Source: Xiphias gladius
Lineage: Eukaryota > Chordata > Actinopteri > Istiophoriformes > Xiphiidae
Assembly: GCF_016859285.1 (NCBI RefSeq)
Contig: NC_053418.1
Coordinates: 25,765,829-25,829,828, forward strand
Direction: 5' to 3'
Length of the DNA: 64,000 bases
Part shown: positions 1 through 17,653 of the stretch, piece after piece
How the letters are laid out: each line of letters starts with the position of its first letter
Position numbering within the stretch: the first letter of the stretch is position 1
Program-made: the position numbers and the translations under genes
Notes under the pieces: generated by a model
Databases searched by the model: none
The model's input: the letters and a program-made list of their open reading frames with translations, nothing else
Told to the model about the DNA's origin: nothing

Positions 1-2
1 AA

Positions 3-4847
<4,845 letters not shown>

Positions 4848-5720
4848 GTGGTCTTTCTGCCCTTTCTTGCCTTTTGGGTTTTTTGCCTTTTTTCTGTCGT
4901 TGTGTTCATTGCATTTGTTGGAGTTGTGTTGCACTACTTAATGGTTGAACATGGCAGTCAATGGATCAAGAGAAATTTGGTCAGCTAAAGGGATCAGTGG
5001 TACTTTGGCACTTTGTTGATGAATTTGTTTACAACAAAAAATTTTTGAAGGAACAACATGCAACATTGGCTTTTATAAAAAAGTTTCATTTGTCTTGTTT
5101 GTGACAGTTCATATTCAAAAATTAATGGCATTATGTCACATTTTATTTTTTTTAGCCTTTGAAATTGAGCAATGTCTCATGTGCTAAAGCTTACCTCAGG
5201 CTGTTTTGAAAATAGCCCAGTAGTCAGAGGACAGTACTATTTGGTGTGTAAATTAATGGTAGCTTGACAAGAAGTTTTTCAGTGTCGGAGATATAGGAAT
5301 AGTCGAGTATGTCTTGCGTGTAGCGTCTGTGACGGATGTATACAGTTTGTGTATTATTTGTTTTTATTATGTTTTCAATTTTAATTTTGCGCAATCAGTG
5401 TACATTGTAAGACTGATAGTTGTGGAATAACATGGGATGCATGTTTTGTACTGTATATGAAGTTAAAATTAAAAAAAATGGTTTACATATTAGGCTCTCA
5501 TCAGGGGGACTTCAGTCTATTCCATTTTTAAACTAAACTTTTTATTCCTTCCATCTTTTAAAGAAACAACTAAAGGGATTATCTAGACTACAAATTCAGT
5601 AAAAAGCTACTCTGACGGTTTTTTGTATCTGAGTTATGCACTCTTTTGAGCTTCCCCCAAGCTCCTGCCTTGTATCAGCACTACTGTTCTTGTCAATAAA
5701 GCTGAATTTGTCTACTGATT
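4848..5720 (+). terminator. 3'UTR and poly(A) signal of the tspan15-like gene
   Basis: After the TGA at 4845-4847 the sequence becomes AT-rich and non-coding. A canonical AATAAA lies at 5695-5700, followed by a T-rich stretch about 25-40 bases on, so cleavage near 5715-5720 is likely. The exact end is inferred. Confidence 0.6.
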
Positions 5721-6734
5721 ATTTATTTTTTTTTTTTTTTACGCGTTGCTGCTTTGCATGTAAATTTAATGAAGAATGCCGTAAATTTCAACTGAAAATT
5801 GCAACATTTTTCCAGCCTCCAGAGGACTCTTTGCCCCCGCCAGTTTCTCGCTCACACTTGAGGCCTGCCAACAGCAGTGTTTCTGCAATAGTAAGGAACT
5901 TAATTGCTTGAAATCTCACTGGAAATTGCTAAATGGTACATTTTTTTTAAATCTGTTGGTATATATTGTAAGAAAATAATTGATCATTTAAACAAAACAT
6001 TGACACAAATCACAGAACGCCACCTCAGAAAAACAACCCCAGGGTGAAACGACTGCCGTCATACTTTAAAAAGTAACAGGAAGTGAGCAATCCGAATGCT
6101 GTGAAATCCAGACTTTAACTACACTTGTGGGCAGGTATACTGGGATCCACGCACCCGACACTGTTTGAAACCAGAGGTTCAGGAAGCCAAGAGTATCGCT
6201 GAATAAAGCTTAAATAGGTGACTTAAACATTTGTCACATGCTTGGGCAGGCTCAGGGACCTTGCAGAAGGGCACACTGCCAGGATCTGATCCAGCCTTGG
6301 ACCACAAAAATTGTTAAAAGTAGAGTTAAAACTACCTCCATTAGCCCAGGACACGGAGCTTCATGGGGCCAATCACCATTTTAAGTTGCACCTCCATTCT
6401 TTTTGTCTCTTTCCACCTATTTTTGATTTTGTCTTGTAAAGTTAACGAAAGAACAGTATCGTAACTAAGAGACACTTCTTCACACTTCATAGTTTTGGTA
6501 AAGACACAGATTTACGGCACATTTATGCTCAACCTTAGATACCGATACAGACAAAGCCTTGTGACCGTATTCTGCGTTAATTTCATCTGTATTTTTGCGT
6601 GTTTTCTGAAAGCTTACAGGTACAGACGAAACGGAGCAGTACCAGTGGATATCGTGGGGGAAGTGTAGCCAATAATTTAGGCGAGAAACAACAAAGAAAT
6701 TTTAAAAATGGCAGAATATTTTGAGGCTTACTCA

Positions 6735-6945
6735 GTTCCTTGGCGAGAGTTAGATCCGAGGACTTATATTATTTCATGGCCAGGAACAGTTCCCAGGTAA
6801 CCAGTGGAGACTGGTAGAAATAGTCCGGCACATAACCCCCTGTGAAACTACAATTTATCTTTTTAACACTGTTTTTTTTATGGATTAAACAAACAGGATT
6901 CAACATGTTAATTAGTGAGCATCAGAGGTGTTTTTAGATTTTTGC
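6735..6945. repeat. fragment of the palindromic fish MITE family
   Basis: It contains the stretch with GTGAAACTACAATTT, then TTTTTTTATGGATTAAACAAACA, then TTAATTAGTGAGCATCAGAGGTG, related to the central part of the elements at 32900-33511 and 43296-45235. The left part has GAGAGTTAGATCCGAGGA, a diverged form of the family's terminal GAGTTAGATGAGAAGAT. It is degraded and partial. Confidence 0.55.
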
Positions 6946-8594
6946 AAATGTAGTAAAAATTGAAAAACTGAAATCTCTTTTTTAGTCTGGAGATGAATTG
7001 CGTCAGCTAAAAAAAAACAAAAAAACAATGGCTTGAGTGCAGGATGTGCGCACATCCAATCAAGCCGTTATTATGATAATATGGACTTGAGCTGTGCCGT
7101 TACAATCAGCGCAGGAAACACACATAGTTTCCACATCCTTATATGTCAGACAACAGGCTCGGGTATTTGCAGACCCAGTACCGAGATCACTTGTTGCAAA
7201 CAGCACATGTATGCAGCTCAGATGATATGCCATTTCCAGGAGTCTCCTTAGTAGGAGTAAAGTGGCTGAAATTACACTGGTCATTGCAGCAGCCGCAAAC
7301 ACATATTTTCAACAACCCACAGGCATGTGGTTGTGAAAGCTGGTGAACAGCAGAATTACAGAGAGGTTCTATAATTTTGTTTTTGATCATTACATCTTTC
7401 CCAGTATTCGTGATATTAAGATGAGAACATGTTTCTTTGAATGCACAAGGAGAAGCAAAGCTCGCTGAACACTAAAGTGTGTCTGAATGTCGTCCACCAC
7501 TGATCAGCACAACCTCAAAAAATGTACGATAATGATGACCAAAAATGTATTATCTGGTCAAGTGATAAACTAGAAGATAAACAGGACAACAAACTATAAG
7601 CACAAAAAAATCAAAAAAATTAAAAACATGGCTGTGATTCTTCTAATCACGTTTGTTTGATCTCTGTTTCTGTCCTGCATTCAAAATTTTAGCCTAGTAA
7701 AAGTGCATAAGTGTTTTCAATAAAACAGAATTATCAAAAGTCAAAAGTACTCATGCAGAATGGGGCCTGTTGGTATTGTATTATTTGATCATTACTAATG
7801 ATGCATTAACAAATAGGAAGTAGGCTACTTTAATTCTGTATTTGGTCGAGGTGGAGCTAATTTAACTGTTATATTACTTACGGGAGTTTAATCTATACCA
7901 ATGCATCAGATTTTCATGCATAGCTGTTTTGTATTTTATATTCTGTTTGGACTTTCAAATCATAACCATAACAATGAGATTTTGTTTATTTTTATCCAAA
8001 TTATCCAGTATCGTAGTGTTGGTCTTTTACATCTGCATACATTCCTGTATTTCACACATCTGTACATAAATATGGGTAAATATAGATTCACTGTTTTCCT
8101 ATACCTCGTCTATCTAATTGCAATAAAGCCCCTTGCTATAGCAATACAAGACAATATGCAGTATATACTAGATTTGCACCAACCGTGTGAAGATGTCACT
8201 GTATATATTATATATACAGTTATTTTAGTGTCAGTTCAGTTTCTAGTAAAGTGTTATTTATTTTATGTTGTCGTTTTGTTGTTTTCTCATCCTCATCTTT
8301 TGTTTTGCGATTCAAGTATGATTTGGCTGCTGTGGCAGTGCAATCTATCTGCTGAATGTTTTATTAGCTCCTTTGTTCTATTATATGTAAAATCTTAATA
8401 CTAAATGTAAGGTGTTAGATTAATGTTGTCGGGTAAAAAATACAGTATATTGCTCACAAATATAGTGGCGTAAAAGTAGAAAGAAAATGTAAATACTACA
8501 CTATTTGAGAAAATGTGGTTCAAAGTGTTGCATGTAAAGAACTCTACATAGCAGAGACACAGGGAAAGATCCTGAATCAGTGTAACCCATTAAC

Positions 8595-9350
8595 CAGTGG
8601 TGGAAGGAGTATTCAGTCCCTTCACTTACGCAAAAGTACCAACACAATAGATTAAAAATACTCTATTACAAGTAAAGTCCTGTATTCAAAATCCTACTTA
8701 ATCCAGAATAGAATTTAAAATCCTCCTCCTCACCTACAAAGCCCTTAATAGTCAGGCACCATCATATCTCAAAGAGCTCATAGTACCTATTACCCCACTA
8801 GAACACTGCGCCCCCAGAATGCAGGCTCACTAGTGGTTCCTAGAGTCTTCAGAAGTAGAACGGGAGGCAGAGCCTTCAATTAACACGCTCCTCCGTTGTG
8901 GAACCAGCTCCCAGTTTGGGTTCCAGGAGGCAGACCCCCCTCTCCACGTTTAAGAGGAGGCTTAACGCTACTGCATGTCATTAACTTTGTGTCTTCTCTC
9001 TCCTGTAGTTTGTGCTTTTCCTCCCTCTTTCAAATGGTAAGGAGCATTTTAATGCTGTAGCTGGTGAAGGTGGCATAATTTTGACGGCTTTGTACTCTGT
9101 TAGGCAGTTTAATCTACAATAATAATCATATGTATTGTATGTGACATCTTAATCTGCAAAGAGACTAGTAACTACAGTTGCTTGCAGATACATGGCGTGG
9201 AGTAAAAAGTACAATATTTGCCTCAGAAATGTAGCGAAGTAGAAGTGTAAAGTAGCAAAAAAATGGAAATACTCAAGCAAAGTACAAGTTCCTCTAAACT
9301 GCTAGGTACAGTACTTGAGTAAAAATGCTTACTTACATTCGTAAACACTG
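8595..9350. mobile_element. hAT-like MITE split by later insertion
   Basis: The left end begins CAGTGGTGGAAGGAGTATTC and continues with the AAGTAAAGTCCTGTATTC motif. The right part carries GTACTTGAGTAAAAATGCTTACTTACATTC, the inverted counterpart of this common fish family whose full ends read as CAGTGGTGGAAAGTAA. The two halves are separated near 8700 by foreign sequence that includes LINE-derived coding remnants. No transposase frame. Confidence 0.6.
8705..8965 (+). pseudogene. LINE ORF2 3'-terminal fragment
   Basis: In one frame the sequence reads RIEFKILLLTYKALN, then APSYLKELI, followed by an in-frame stop and a diverged tail (residual LLRCGTSSQ). This is the familiar C-terminal signature of fish L2/CR1-type non-LTR retrotransposon ORF2. 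Only the last roughly 80 codons remain. It lies inside the hAT-like element and is younger than it. Confidence 0.6.
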
Positions 9351-10904
9351 CAATGCCTCTTAATGGCTACCAGAGTTCAGACTGTGAGTGAGGGATTAAA
9401 CACAGTAATTGAATAAAGACCTATTCAATTAACACCCAATAGAAGGTTCAGGTTTCAGTTCATGGAAATGTAGGATTCTGCAAAATGTTCCCAATGTGAA
9501 AAGTAGTTTTGTACAGCTCTAGTTATTCCTACTATTATTTTTGCCTGTTTAAGGAACTTACTGTCACTGACATCAGTCTCTGGCGTGTGTGTGTGTGCGG
9601 TAACTCTGGCTCCCTCTTAACATTAGCAGGAGAGACAAGTGTCTATGGCTGTGTGTACCCTTGATTGAATTACCTACGTGTCTGGCTTCAGTTACAGGGG
9701 AAGCTTGCGCAATGAGTCTGCAGTCAATTTCACACTATACGCTCCATGTGCTGTGGGTTTCATTCTTTCACCAGCGGCTTCTCCCTCAGCGTATCATACT
9801 GTATTCCTTCAACTGGATGGTTACACAGGGCTTCTTGTCATATGTATTCCCTTTGTCTCCTCCTCCTACTTAACCTGTTTATGGATTCAGCGCTCTTTAT
9901 AGCTGCGCCTCTTCGGATCTGCAGTCCTACTCTATTAGGTTTTAAAAGACTACCTTTAATAGCCTCTCTCTAGTCTTCTTCGCTCTATGAATTTGTACAA
10001 TGTGAGGAGAATCAGGGGGATTATCATCAACACAATCAACTGAGCAAGCTTCAGTTGATTTATTCTTAAGAGCTGGGAGGTTTTTAGGAACAAAGAGTGT
10101 TGATGTCATTTGTCATTTTGAAAACTTAACCCTTACGCTATGTGTCCCTACGACTTCAGGGTTGAGGGGCTACACATTTAACAACCATTACAGACAGCGT
10201 GTGGATAAATCCGTGGAGTGACAGTTTAATCCTGCCCTGGAGAGATAATTTAAGAATAGAACTGAAAACGCCATACATCTTTTGAATATTTTTACCTAAA
10301 GCTTATAAAACATGGAAGTTCTTCTAATCTTAAACCCAGGCCAACCACGGGCCTAGCAGCATTAGTTTCAGCTGGTATTTTTGCTGTTTTCCTAGCAGAC
10401 GTTACTATTTGTCGGTAACAGTTGTCTCATTTTGCAGCCAAACTCCTCAGTCCAGCTGTGATGAGTTTGTTGCCTAAGTGCCACGTGACCGTCTGTCTGC
10501 TCAGCAGGAAGAAGATCAATATTGATGATCAAGAATGGTTCATAGTTTAAAAGGTCAGTTTATCCGAATCACAAAAAACATATTACCCACTTTATCTAAC
10601 CATGCAGGTAGTTTGGGTTTTATCTGCTGAAATCTTAATGCATGTGAACATCTAAACAAGAGGGAGTATGTCTACTGGTTGCCTTTCGATCATTTTAGAT
10701 ATCCTGAGAAATATTGTTATCTATGTGTACTGGGTAGTGGACCTATCTTTAGTCAAGAAGTCCTTCACAAGTTCACCGACTGATGAAGGGTTATAAGAGA
10801 GGCAGCGAAAGACTCCGCTAAAATGTTCATATTCCATGGCCATTATCATCATTATGAACAGTAATCACCAGACTTAGTTGCTCCTAGTAGAGTGCTACAG
10901 TACC

Positions 10905-11155
10905 ATTAGTGATCCACCTCCATGGGTACACCCTGGACAGGTCGCCAGTCTATCACAGGGCTTACACATAGAGAAAAACAACCAGTCACGCTCACATTCA
11001 CACCTACGGGCAATTTCGCGTCGCCGATTAACCTAACCTGTATGTCTATGTGAAACCCACGCAGGCACAGGGAGAATATGCAAACTCCACACAGTAAGGC
11101 CCAGAGGCGACAGTGAGGCGACAGTGCTAACCACTGCACGACTGTGCCGCCTCCT
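10905..11155 (-). mobile_element. RTE-like LINE or SINE tail, reverse orientation
   Basis: Read on the minus strand it contains GTAGGTGTGAATGTGAGCG, then GTAAGCCCTGTGATAGACTG and GGTGTACCC, the widely dispersed 3' tail found in many fish RTE-type elements and derived SINEs. It is 5'-truncated and carries no coding capacity. Confidence 0.6.
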
Positions 11156-11250
11156 CCATGATCATTACTGTGGAGACTCTTTTTTTTCAATTTAATTTAA
11201 TTTTTTTTTTTTTTTTACAAATAGACAGAATCCTAGAATATACACACATA

Positions 11251-11879
11251 CACTAGTGGTCAAAAGTTTTAGTGTAATGTCTCAGTGTCTCGAAATTAAA
11301 GCATAGAACAGACAAATAATAAAGATTTTCTTTTTTTTTTTTTTTTTAAAGGGGATTAGAATTTAGATGAAATCCTAAATTTGTGACTTATTCCACAGCC
11401 ATACACACTTGTTCTTCCATTTCAAATATTATTCCGAAAGTTCGTCCCAACACTGTTGCAGAAGTTCCCACGAATTTGTTGCACTTGTAGGTTGCTTTGC
11501 TTCCACCATCTGCCCAGTTCATCCCAAACCAGCTCCATGGGGTTTAGGTCTGGAGACTGTGCTGGTCTTCCATCATGTGAAGCCACCGTCTGGTTCTTTT
11601 CTTCTGATGTATCGGATTATTATCTTTCTGTAGGATGAACCCTGACCAACCAGTCTGTCTTCCTTTGTCCCCTGCCTTTTTCTCAACATTCTGATACCAA
11701 TGTACAGTACTACTTCCTGCAGTGCAGTGTTGTCCTAATAATGCATCAGAAAATGTAGTAACACAGTTTGTTCCAACCATGCCTTTGTTCCATTTAAGGT
11801 TATTCGCTGGGATCAAACTGCTGAAATTTCATTACAAACTGGAGAAATGAGGGTATTCTAAAACTTTTGCCCAGTAGTG
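11251..11879 (-). mobile_element. Tc1-like transposon, internally deleted
   Basis: The ends are inverted (CACTAGTGGTCAAAAGTTTTAG at the left; CACTACTGGGCAAAAGTTTTAG from the right after reversal), flanked by TA on both sides. At 629 bp it is far shorter than a full Tc1 element (about 1.6 kb). The minus strand keeps a transposase C-terminal remnant with [18 protein letters not shown], the conserved block next to the last DDE region. Frames are broken, so it is inactive. Confidence 0.8.
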
Positions 11880-12114
11880 TATATTGTAGCACTCACATGC
11901 CTTAAGCCTGCAGGGATAAATAAAGGGAGTGAAAGATGAGCAAAAACAGAGGTTAATATCTTACATCAGATATGGCTGGCTGAAAGCCTTCTGGCTGTCT
12001 TCATACACAAACATTAATGGAGACTGAGTGTAGACAGAAAAGGTCTTGTCTGCAGATAAATAGCTGTGGTACTAAACCAGGAAGGTCATCATGTGCTTAT
12101 TAGCCATTTCATCA

Positions 12115-12800
12115 GTTGGTCGGTCCACCACTTTGGTCCAGACTTAAGTATCTCAATAACTATTGATTGGATTGAAATGAAATTTTATACAGACATTTAC
12201 AGACATTGGTCCCAAGACGAGGAATCTTAATGATTTTACCTCTACTACTACCAAAGATTGACATTTTTAGTATTGAGTGAAATATCTTAACAACTATTGG
12301 ATGGACGCCATTCATTTTGTTGCAGATGTCTTTGGTGCCCGGAGGAAGAGGAATGCTGACTTTAATGATCCGCTGAACTTTTCTCTAGTGCTACAAGCAG
12401 GTCAAAGTGTACAAATATCCAGTAAAATATCTAAACATCAACAAGATGGATTAGCAGAACATTTTGGTACAGACTTTCATGGTTCCCAAGAAGATGAATA
12501 CTGATGATACTCGCACCACAATAAGGTTGATATTTGTGGTTTTGAATGAAAGGTCACGACAAATGATGGATGGACTGCTATGAGAATGGGTTTAGACATT
12601 CATGTCAACAGGAAGAATAGTATTAACATTGGTGCTCCTTTAACTTTTCCTACTAGTGTCATCGTGCAGTACTTTGGTTTATGACCAGATACCTGCAAAA
12701 CTAAGCTGCATTGTGTTGAGTGCTAATTAGCAAATGTTAGCATGCTAACACGATAAACTAAGGAGTTAAACATGGTAGCCTAAACATTATAAAAGACTAA
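12115..12800 (+). repeat. dispersed fish repeat, copy 1
   Basis: A long repeat containing GGTCCACCACTTTGGTCCAG, ACAACTATTGGATGGA and near its end GTTAGCATGCTAACACG. The same succession of blocks recurs at 29721-30245. It is a common medium-repetitive unit in fish introns; I do not know its class and it encodes nothing. Confidence 0.6.
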
Positions 12801-13079
12801 TGCAAAAGGTAGAAAGTGATGTATAAACTATCTTTGCTGATGAGATAAGGTCTGTAACCATTTCTATCTTCACCTGCGAATCCATTCTTCACCTGCAGTG
12901 TTTTCCTGAGCAGCACCCTGTAACTTCCTATCCTTTTTATCACTTTTTCCACAGTGCCATATATTGACCAGCTGGTACAGTATATTGAGGGATTTTCTAT
13001 CGGTGGTTGGTGTCAACCATATTCTGAAACAACTTCCTGCCTGGAGCTCCATGCTCAGTCCTAGTTTGCCCATTATTGA

Positions 13080-13277
13080 ACCAGTCATGAGAGAGAGACA
13101 GAGCGAGAGCTAGTCTGACAAACAGACAGAGACGAATAGAAAGGAGCTTTTCTCTTTGCTGAGTTTGTACCATTCAATAGTTTGTTGGAGCTCCACTGGC
13201 ATGTGTTCATTGATGCGACCCTACAAGCAGCAAAGGCCTTTTCTCCTTTCACTCATTCCAGCTGACAACTAATCCAG
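13080..13277 (+). other. possible non-coding first exon of slc4a5
   Basis: A GA-rich stretch at 13085-13135 is followed by repeat-free sequence ending CTAATCCAG at 13277 and a good donor GTAGGT. The first coding exon of slc4a5 begins one base before its ATG at a 3' splice site (17653), so a non-coding exon must exist upstream. This is one candidate only; no core promoter element was identified. Confidence 0.25.
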
Positions 13278-16200
13278 GTAGGTTGTCTTATCCCTTGCTC
13301 TTATTGTCTAATCCTGTTTTTTGTTTTCCTTTCTCTGCAACATTGATTCCTCTCACCGACTTTCTGAGCTCTGCTGTCTGAACTCTAAATAGTGCCATTT
13401 CATTTTTCTTAACTTGTTGAGTCAGAGATGGCATTTAGTTGTATTTAGCATATGAAAATCACAAAAACCCAGTCAGAGAGATACTTGAATATCAATAGCA
13501 GACTGAAGTTTCACTGATATACATGTCTAGTGAAAGTGTCAATCTTCACCTATAAATGTCTAATATCTTCAGTAACAGCAGTATTCATCTGAACATTTAG
13601 TCATTATATTAGTGTGGGTGTGATAGTTGTAAGTTTAAAGTTTGTTGAATAAAGTGTAAGGTAGCAACTTTTGCAGGGTTTGGAAGTTTGAATCCCACTG
13701 CTTGTTCATAATGAAAGTTCATAATGTAGCATGTAAAAACATTTTTTGCTCAAGTAAAAAGCTTTCTCTTCTGGGGGGAATGAAAGTTTATTAAACAGGC
13801 TTTTAAAAACTTTCTGAGAAGTCAATGAGACATACAGTAATTTCTTCATACCTACTGAAGCACTAATGAGCACTACTTATCCTAATAACTCTAATTTCTC
13901 TTTCACACATCTCCACACAGATACACACAAATGCACACACACATTTTAATATCTGCACATATATCAGGAATAGCACATAAAGTTTTAACTAACTTAAACT
14001 TTTGAGGGACTGGTGTGTGTATGTGTGTGTGTATGTGTCTACAGTATGTAGTATCTGAGTTTGATCATATTTGTTGAGTATGTCTATGTTAATGCTTGTT
14101 TAGTGTGTGTGACTCTGCATGAATACGTGTGATGTGTGTGTACACTGCAAAAAAATATACATCTGGAAATTATTGTTCACAATTTAGTCACATTGCCTGC
14201 ATTTCCATAAAAGTGGTCAAATATTTGCCATTGTCCTGAAATAATATCAGTTTCTTATGTAGTTTGACTTTTCTTCCAGTGTCTTCAAATGAAGCTTTAA
14301 TTTTTACTACTGTTAACAAAATTCTAACCTGTTAACAGGTCGATTTATATACTGGTTTATATATCAAACCAGGTAAATTATCTCACCTCACTGACAGATG
14401 TTTTCATAGTAAAAGACTAACTCACTAGACAGAATGATCTGGTTTTTTTTTTTTTTTCAGGATATCATATGCACATTTTGCCTGTTGGTGTTTGTCACAG
14501 ACGTGTACATTTGAATAAGTAGGAGCAGAGCATGTGAAGACATTATCCCTTGTGCATCTGTGCATGTTTATTTGTGAGTGTGTGTTACTGTGTGTTTGCA
14601 TGTCTCTATCAAGCGGTGTGGGGGGTTTTGGAGGCAGGGTGAGCCCATCGATCAGCCCGTGAGGGGGCAGCCTGCAGCTCTCGCTCCAGCTGCCCACTGG
14701 GTGTGAAGGACACTGATGTGACAGCACTAATTACCGAGGCAGGAAGCCAGCACTACAAACATTCACAGCAGTCAGTTCAACTGGGCTATGCTGGGGTAAA
14801 CCTATCCTCCACCAGCCACATTACACCTCTCATCCCTCCAGGGTGGATTGTACTTGAAGAGTGTCATGCCAAAGTGAGATATTATCCACAGAGAGACAAG
14901 TCACAAGAAACAGTGCTTGGACCTACAGGATGTAGAGACCAGACACGCTTGGAAATAACAGGGCAAACTCTGTAGTGAAACAGAAAAATAATACAGAAAG
15001 TGTGATCTGTTTTGGCTTCTGGTACAGTACAGTATCAACTTTGCAAGATGCCAAATCTAAAACAGTATTTTAGTAATTTAGTACAAATGAATTGAAGTGG
15101 AATTTCAAAACAGATGAAACATCAGTAGAAATACACATTCAGTTTAATTTTGTGTTGTGACCTCTAACACTGGATAGTTGTTATTTTTAAGCATAAACTA
15201 ATAAACCATAAAACTAATAAACTAACCATAACGATTTAGCCTTGAATCCAAACTCCATTTTAACCTAAATCCAAAGGTTAGATTTGCAGGATTAGATGTT
15301 TAAAAAAAGCAACCAAGTATCGTCATAGCTTTTGACAGTTTTCATTACTTTCATTTAAAGATGCATTAATTGATATTTTTGACTACTTAGGGGCAGCAAA
15401 ACAAGCTGTAAACACAACATTGAAATATTATCATCTTATGAAGCTAACATAGCTAACATTTTAGCAAACAGCTGCCTGTGTTCAGATTCAGCAGACACAG
15501 AGTAAGAGCATTCATTTGGCTGCGTTTCTGGCCACCTGATGAAGTCCAATATTATACACAAGTCCAATATTGACTCATATTTTAGCTCTGTTTTGGTCTC
15601 CACCAGTTCCTGCAGGAAATATCTGGCTTTTTAGCTATTTTATCTATACAGGTTGTACATAGTGGGTTTAGAACTTTTTTTTATGATAACAGCTGTCTGC
15701 TGCACCCGGACATGGGTTGATGCAATGAGACTGAACCAAATCAGTAAAGTTGTCAGCCATAAGACCAAAACAATGACCTGAAAGAGCACATTTTCCTTTC
15801 ATATTACACATACCTGTAGTCATGTTTTCCCTTATTAAGATAAAACTATTGATTAATTATTATTTAGGTTCGCCCATATTGAATTCCTCAGTATACTGAA
15901 TACTAATTATCTTATATTGTACTTTAGTCTGGTGGTTTGCCAGATAGTGGCTCAGCTACATGTGATGTAACAGATCTTTCAGACCAGACATTTTGACAAG
16001 CAGGAAAACCACAGATACAATTAATAACATTAATAATGACTGCATTTTTCAACAAACAAGCATAATAACTTGAAAAGGAAGCCAGAACACTAGAAGGACT
16101 GACATGCAGTGCAAAATATTCCCGTTCCAGGGTTTTGATGTTGTGCATGTTGGTTCACTGGCATGCTTTATACTGGGACACTTAATGGAAGAGAGCTATG

Positions 16201-17652
16201 ATTAATCCTACTTACAACTGTGCTTTTCTTGCTGTGACAAGGAAAAAGTCAGTTGTGAACAGGGTCTGTAGTTGGGCAAAACACAATTTTTTCAGTGGCT
16301 TAAAGCTCCATCAGTAAATATTTTTACATAAATACTTATTCAAATTACTATGTGGAATGTGAAAGGGGGTCATTGTTTCTTACAGTCTCACCGTTCTCAT
16401 CATTTCTGTTTCCAGCAGCAGCCGCAGCTGGTTTTAGCCAAAAATCTCTGATAAACCCACTGTACACTACCTGCGCAGCATTTCACAGCAGACAGTCAGT
16501 AGCAAGCTGGTGAGGAAATTTGAAGTTAGCAAGCTGAACAAAAATAACAACAACACTAACAGGAGACTGAATAATTGACGCATCTGGTAGCCGGAAACAC
16601 AAAATTCTCCCAATGAATGCTAATGAGTGCTAGCACATTAGCTGTAGTAACTTTATACAGTCATAATATGTGAGTGTGTATGTTAGCTTGTTTTGAAGTT
16701 GTTCCCCAAAATGGTACAGAATTGAAAAAAATTGCAATGAATGCAGCTCTAAATATTTTACGCTACCACTGCTAACTTAAGACCAACAAACCAAACATGT
16801 CTCTTAACCATATGTGTTGATGCTGAAACTGAACATTTTATTATTTACCAATCTGTCCCTTGTCCACTTCTGAAACATACCTTTGCACCTGTGTCACACT
16901 GTTTTCATGTTGCAAAGACTTTATTCACTGACATAATAAATTTGCTAATTTTCACATTGTGTCACAGGCCTTGTTCACTATACTACTTATCTTGTAAAAT
17001 GTTAAGCAATTTCCATCTCTCATAGACATATAGGCATATTCAAGTTTCAAATTTGCATCTAGCCTGCAACTAAAGTACTATAAATGATGCTGTGAATGTC
17101 TGTAACCCCTCTCCAGCGGGAACATGGTGGCCTTAAACTCTGCTGCTGGTGTTCAATATGTGAATTGGTGCCACGTGCGATAAGTTACCCTCACATTTGT
17201 TTTAATCATGCACATTTCCATCGACTTGGCCTCGCTTTTAATTATTTTGCCATTGATCTGCACTGTAACCCAACATGCAGGTCAGTGAACAGGAGCTGCC
17301 GCAACTGCAACTGCTTGTGGCTCGTATACCAGAAAGAATGCAATGATACACACATACCGATATCACTGAAACACACATACAAACGTGTGCAGAAATGACA
17401 ACAGTAATATACATGCACAATGTATAAAAAAAAAAAAAAAGGATACACAGGTGCATGGATAAACACACACGTATGCACGTACATTTACACTGTGCATTAT
17501 AAAACATACATACATACATACAAACATACAAATAACCAAAACAAGAACATACGACATCACACACAGTCTAATGTTGCACATACCTGAAGTGGTTTCTTAC
17601 TCTGACCTTTTGAAAAAAATGCCCCAAAATTTTCAATCTACATCTTTACCAG
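13278..17652. other. spacer or first intron upstream of slc4a5 coding exon 1
   Basis: No coding similarity found. Contains GT-rich patches (14010-14145), a polyA run at 17427-17441, and an ACAT/CATA-type simple sequence at 17500-17530. A GC-richer island at 14600-14700 has no recognised gene content. If the slc4a5 promoter is further 5', all of this is intron 1. Confidence 0.4.
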
Positions 17653-17653
17653 G

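Larger units (their letters stand above)
5721..13079. other. repeat-rich spacer between tspan15 and slc4a5, no gene seen
   Basis: I find no exon with family similarity here. The stretch holds a palindromic-MITE fragment (6735-6945), an interrupted hAT-like element with a LINE piece (8595-9350), an RTE-like tail (10905-11155), a Tc1-like derivative (11251-11879) and a dispersed fish repeat (12115-12800). An exact 23-base palindrome built of TATA steps sits at 8198-8220. The rest is low-complexity AT-rich sequence. Confidence 0.6.

Noticed and set aside
8198..8220. Exact 23-base TATA-type palindrome
   Set aside because: Simple TA composition makes such palindromes frequent. No element borders were found around it.
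14425..14975. Open frames around the GC-richer patch
   Set aside because: No family similarity, no convincing splice sites, and frames in several phases and both strands. Treated as spacer.
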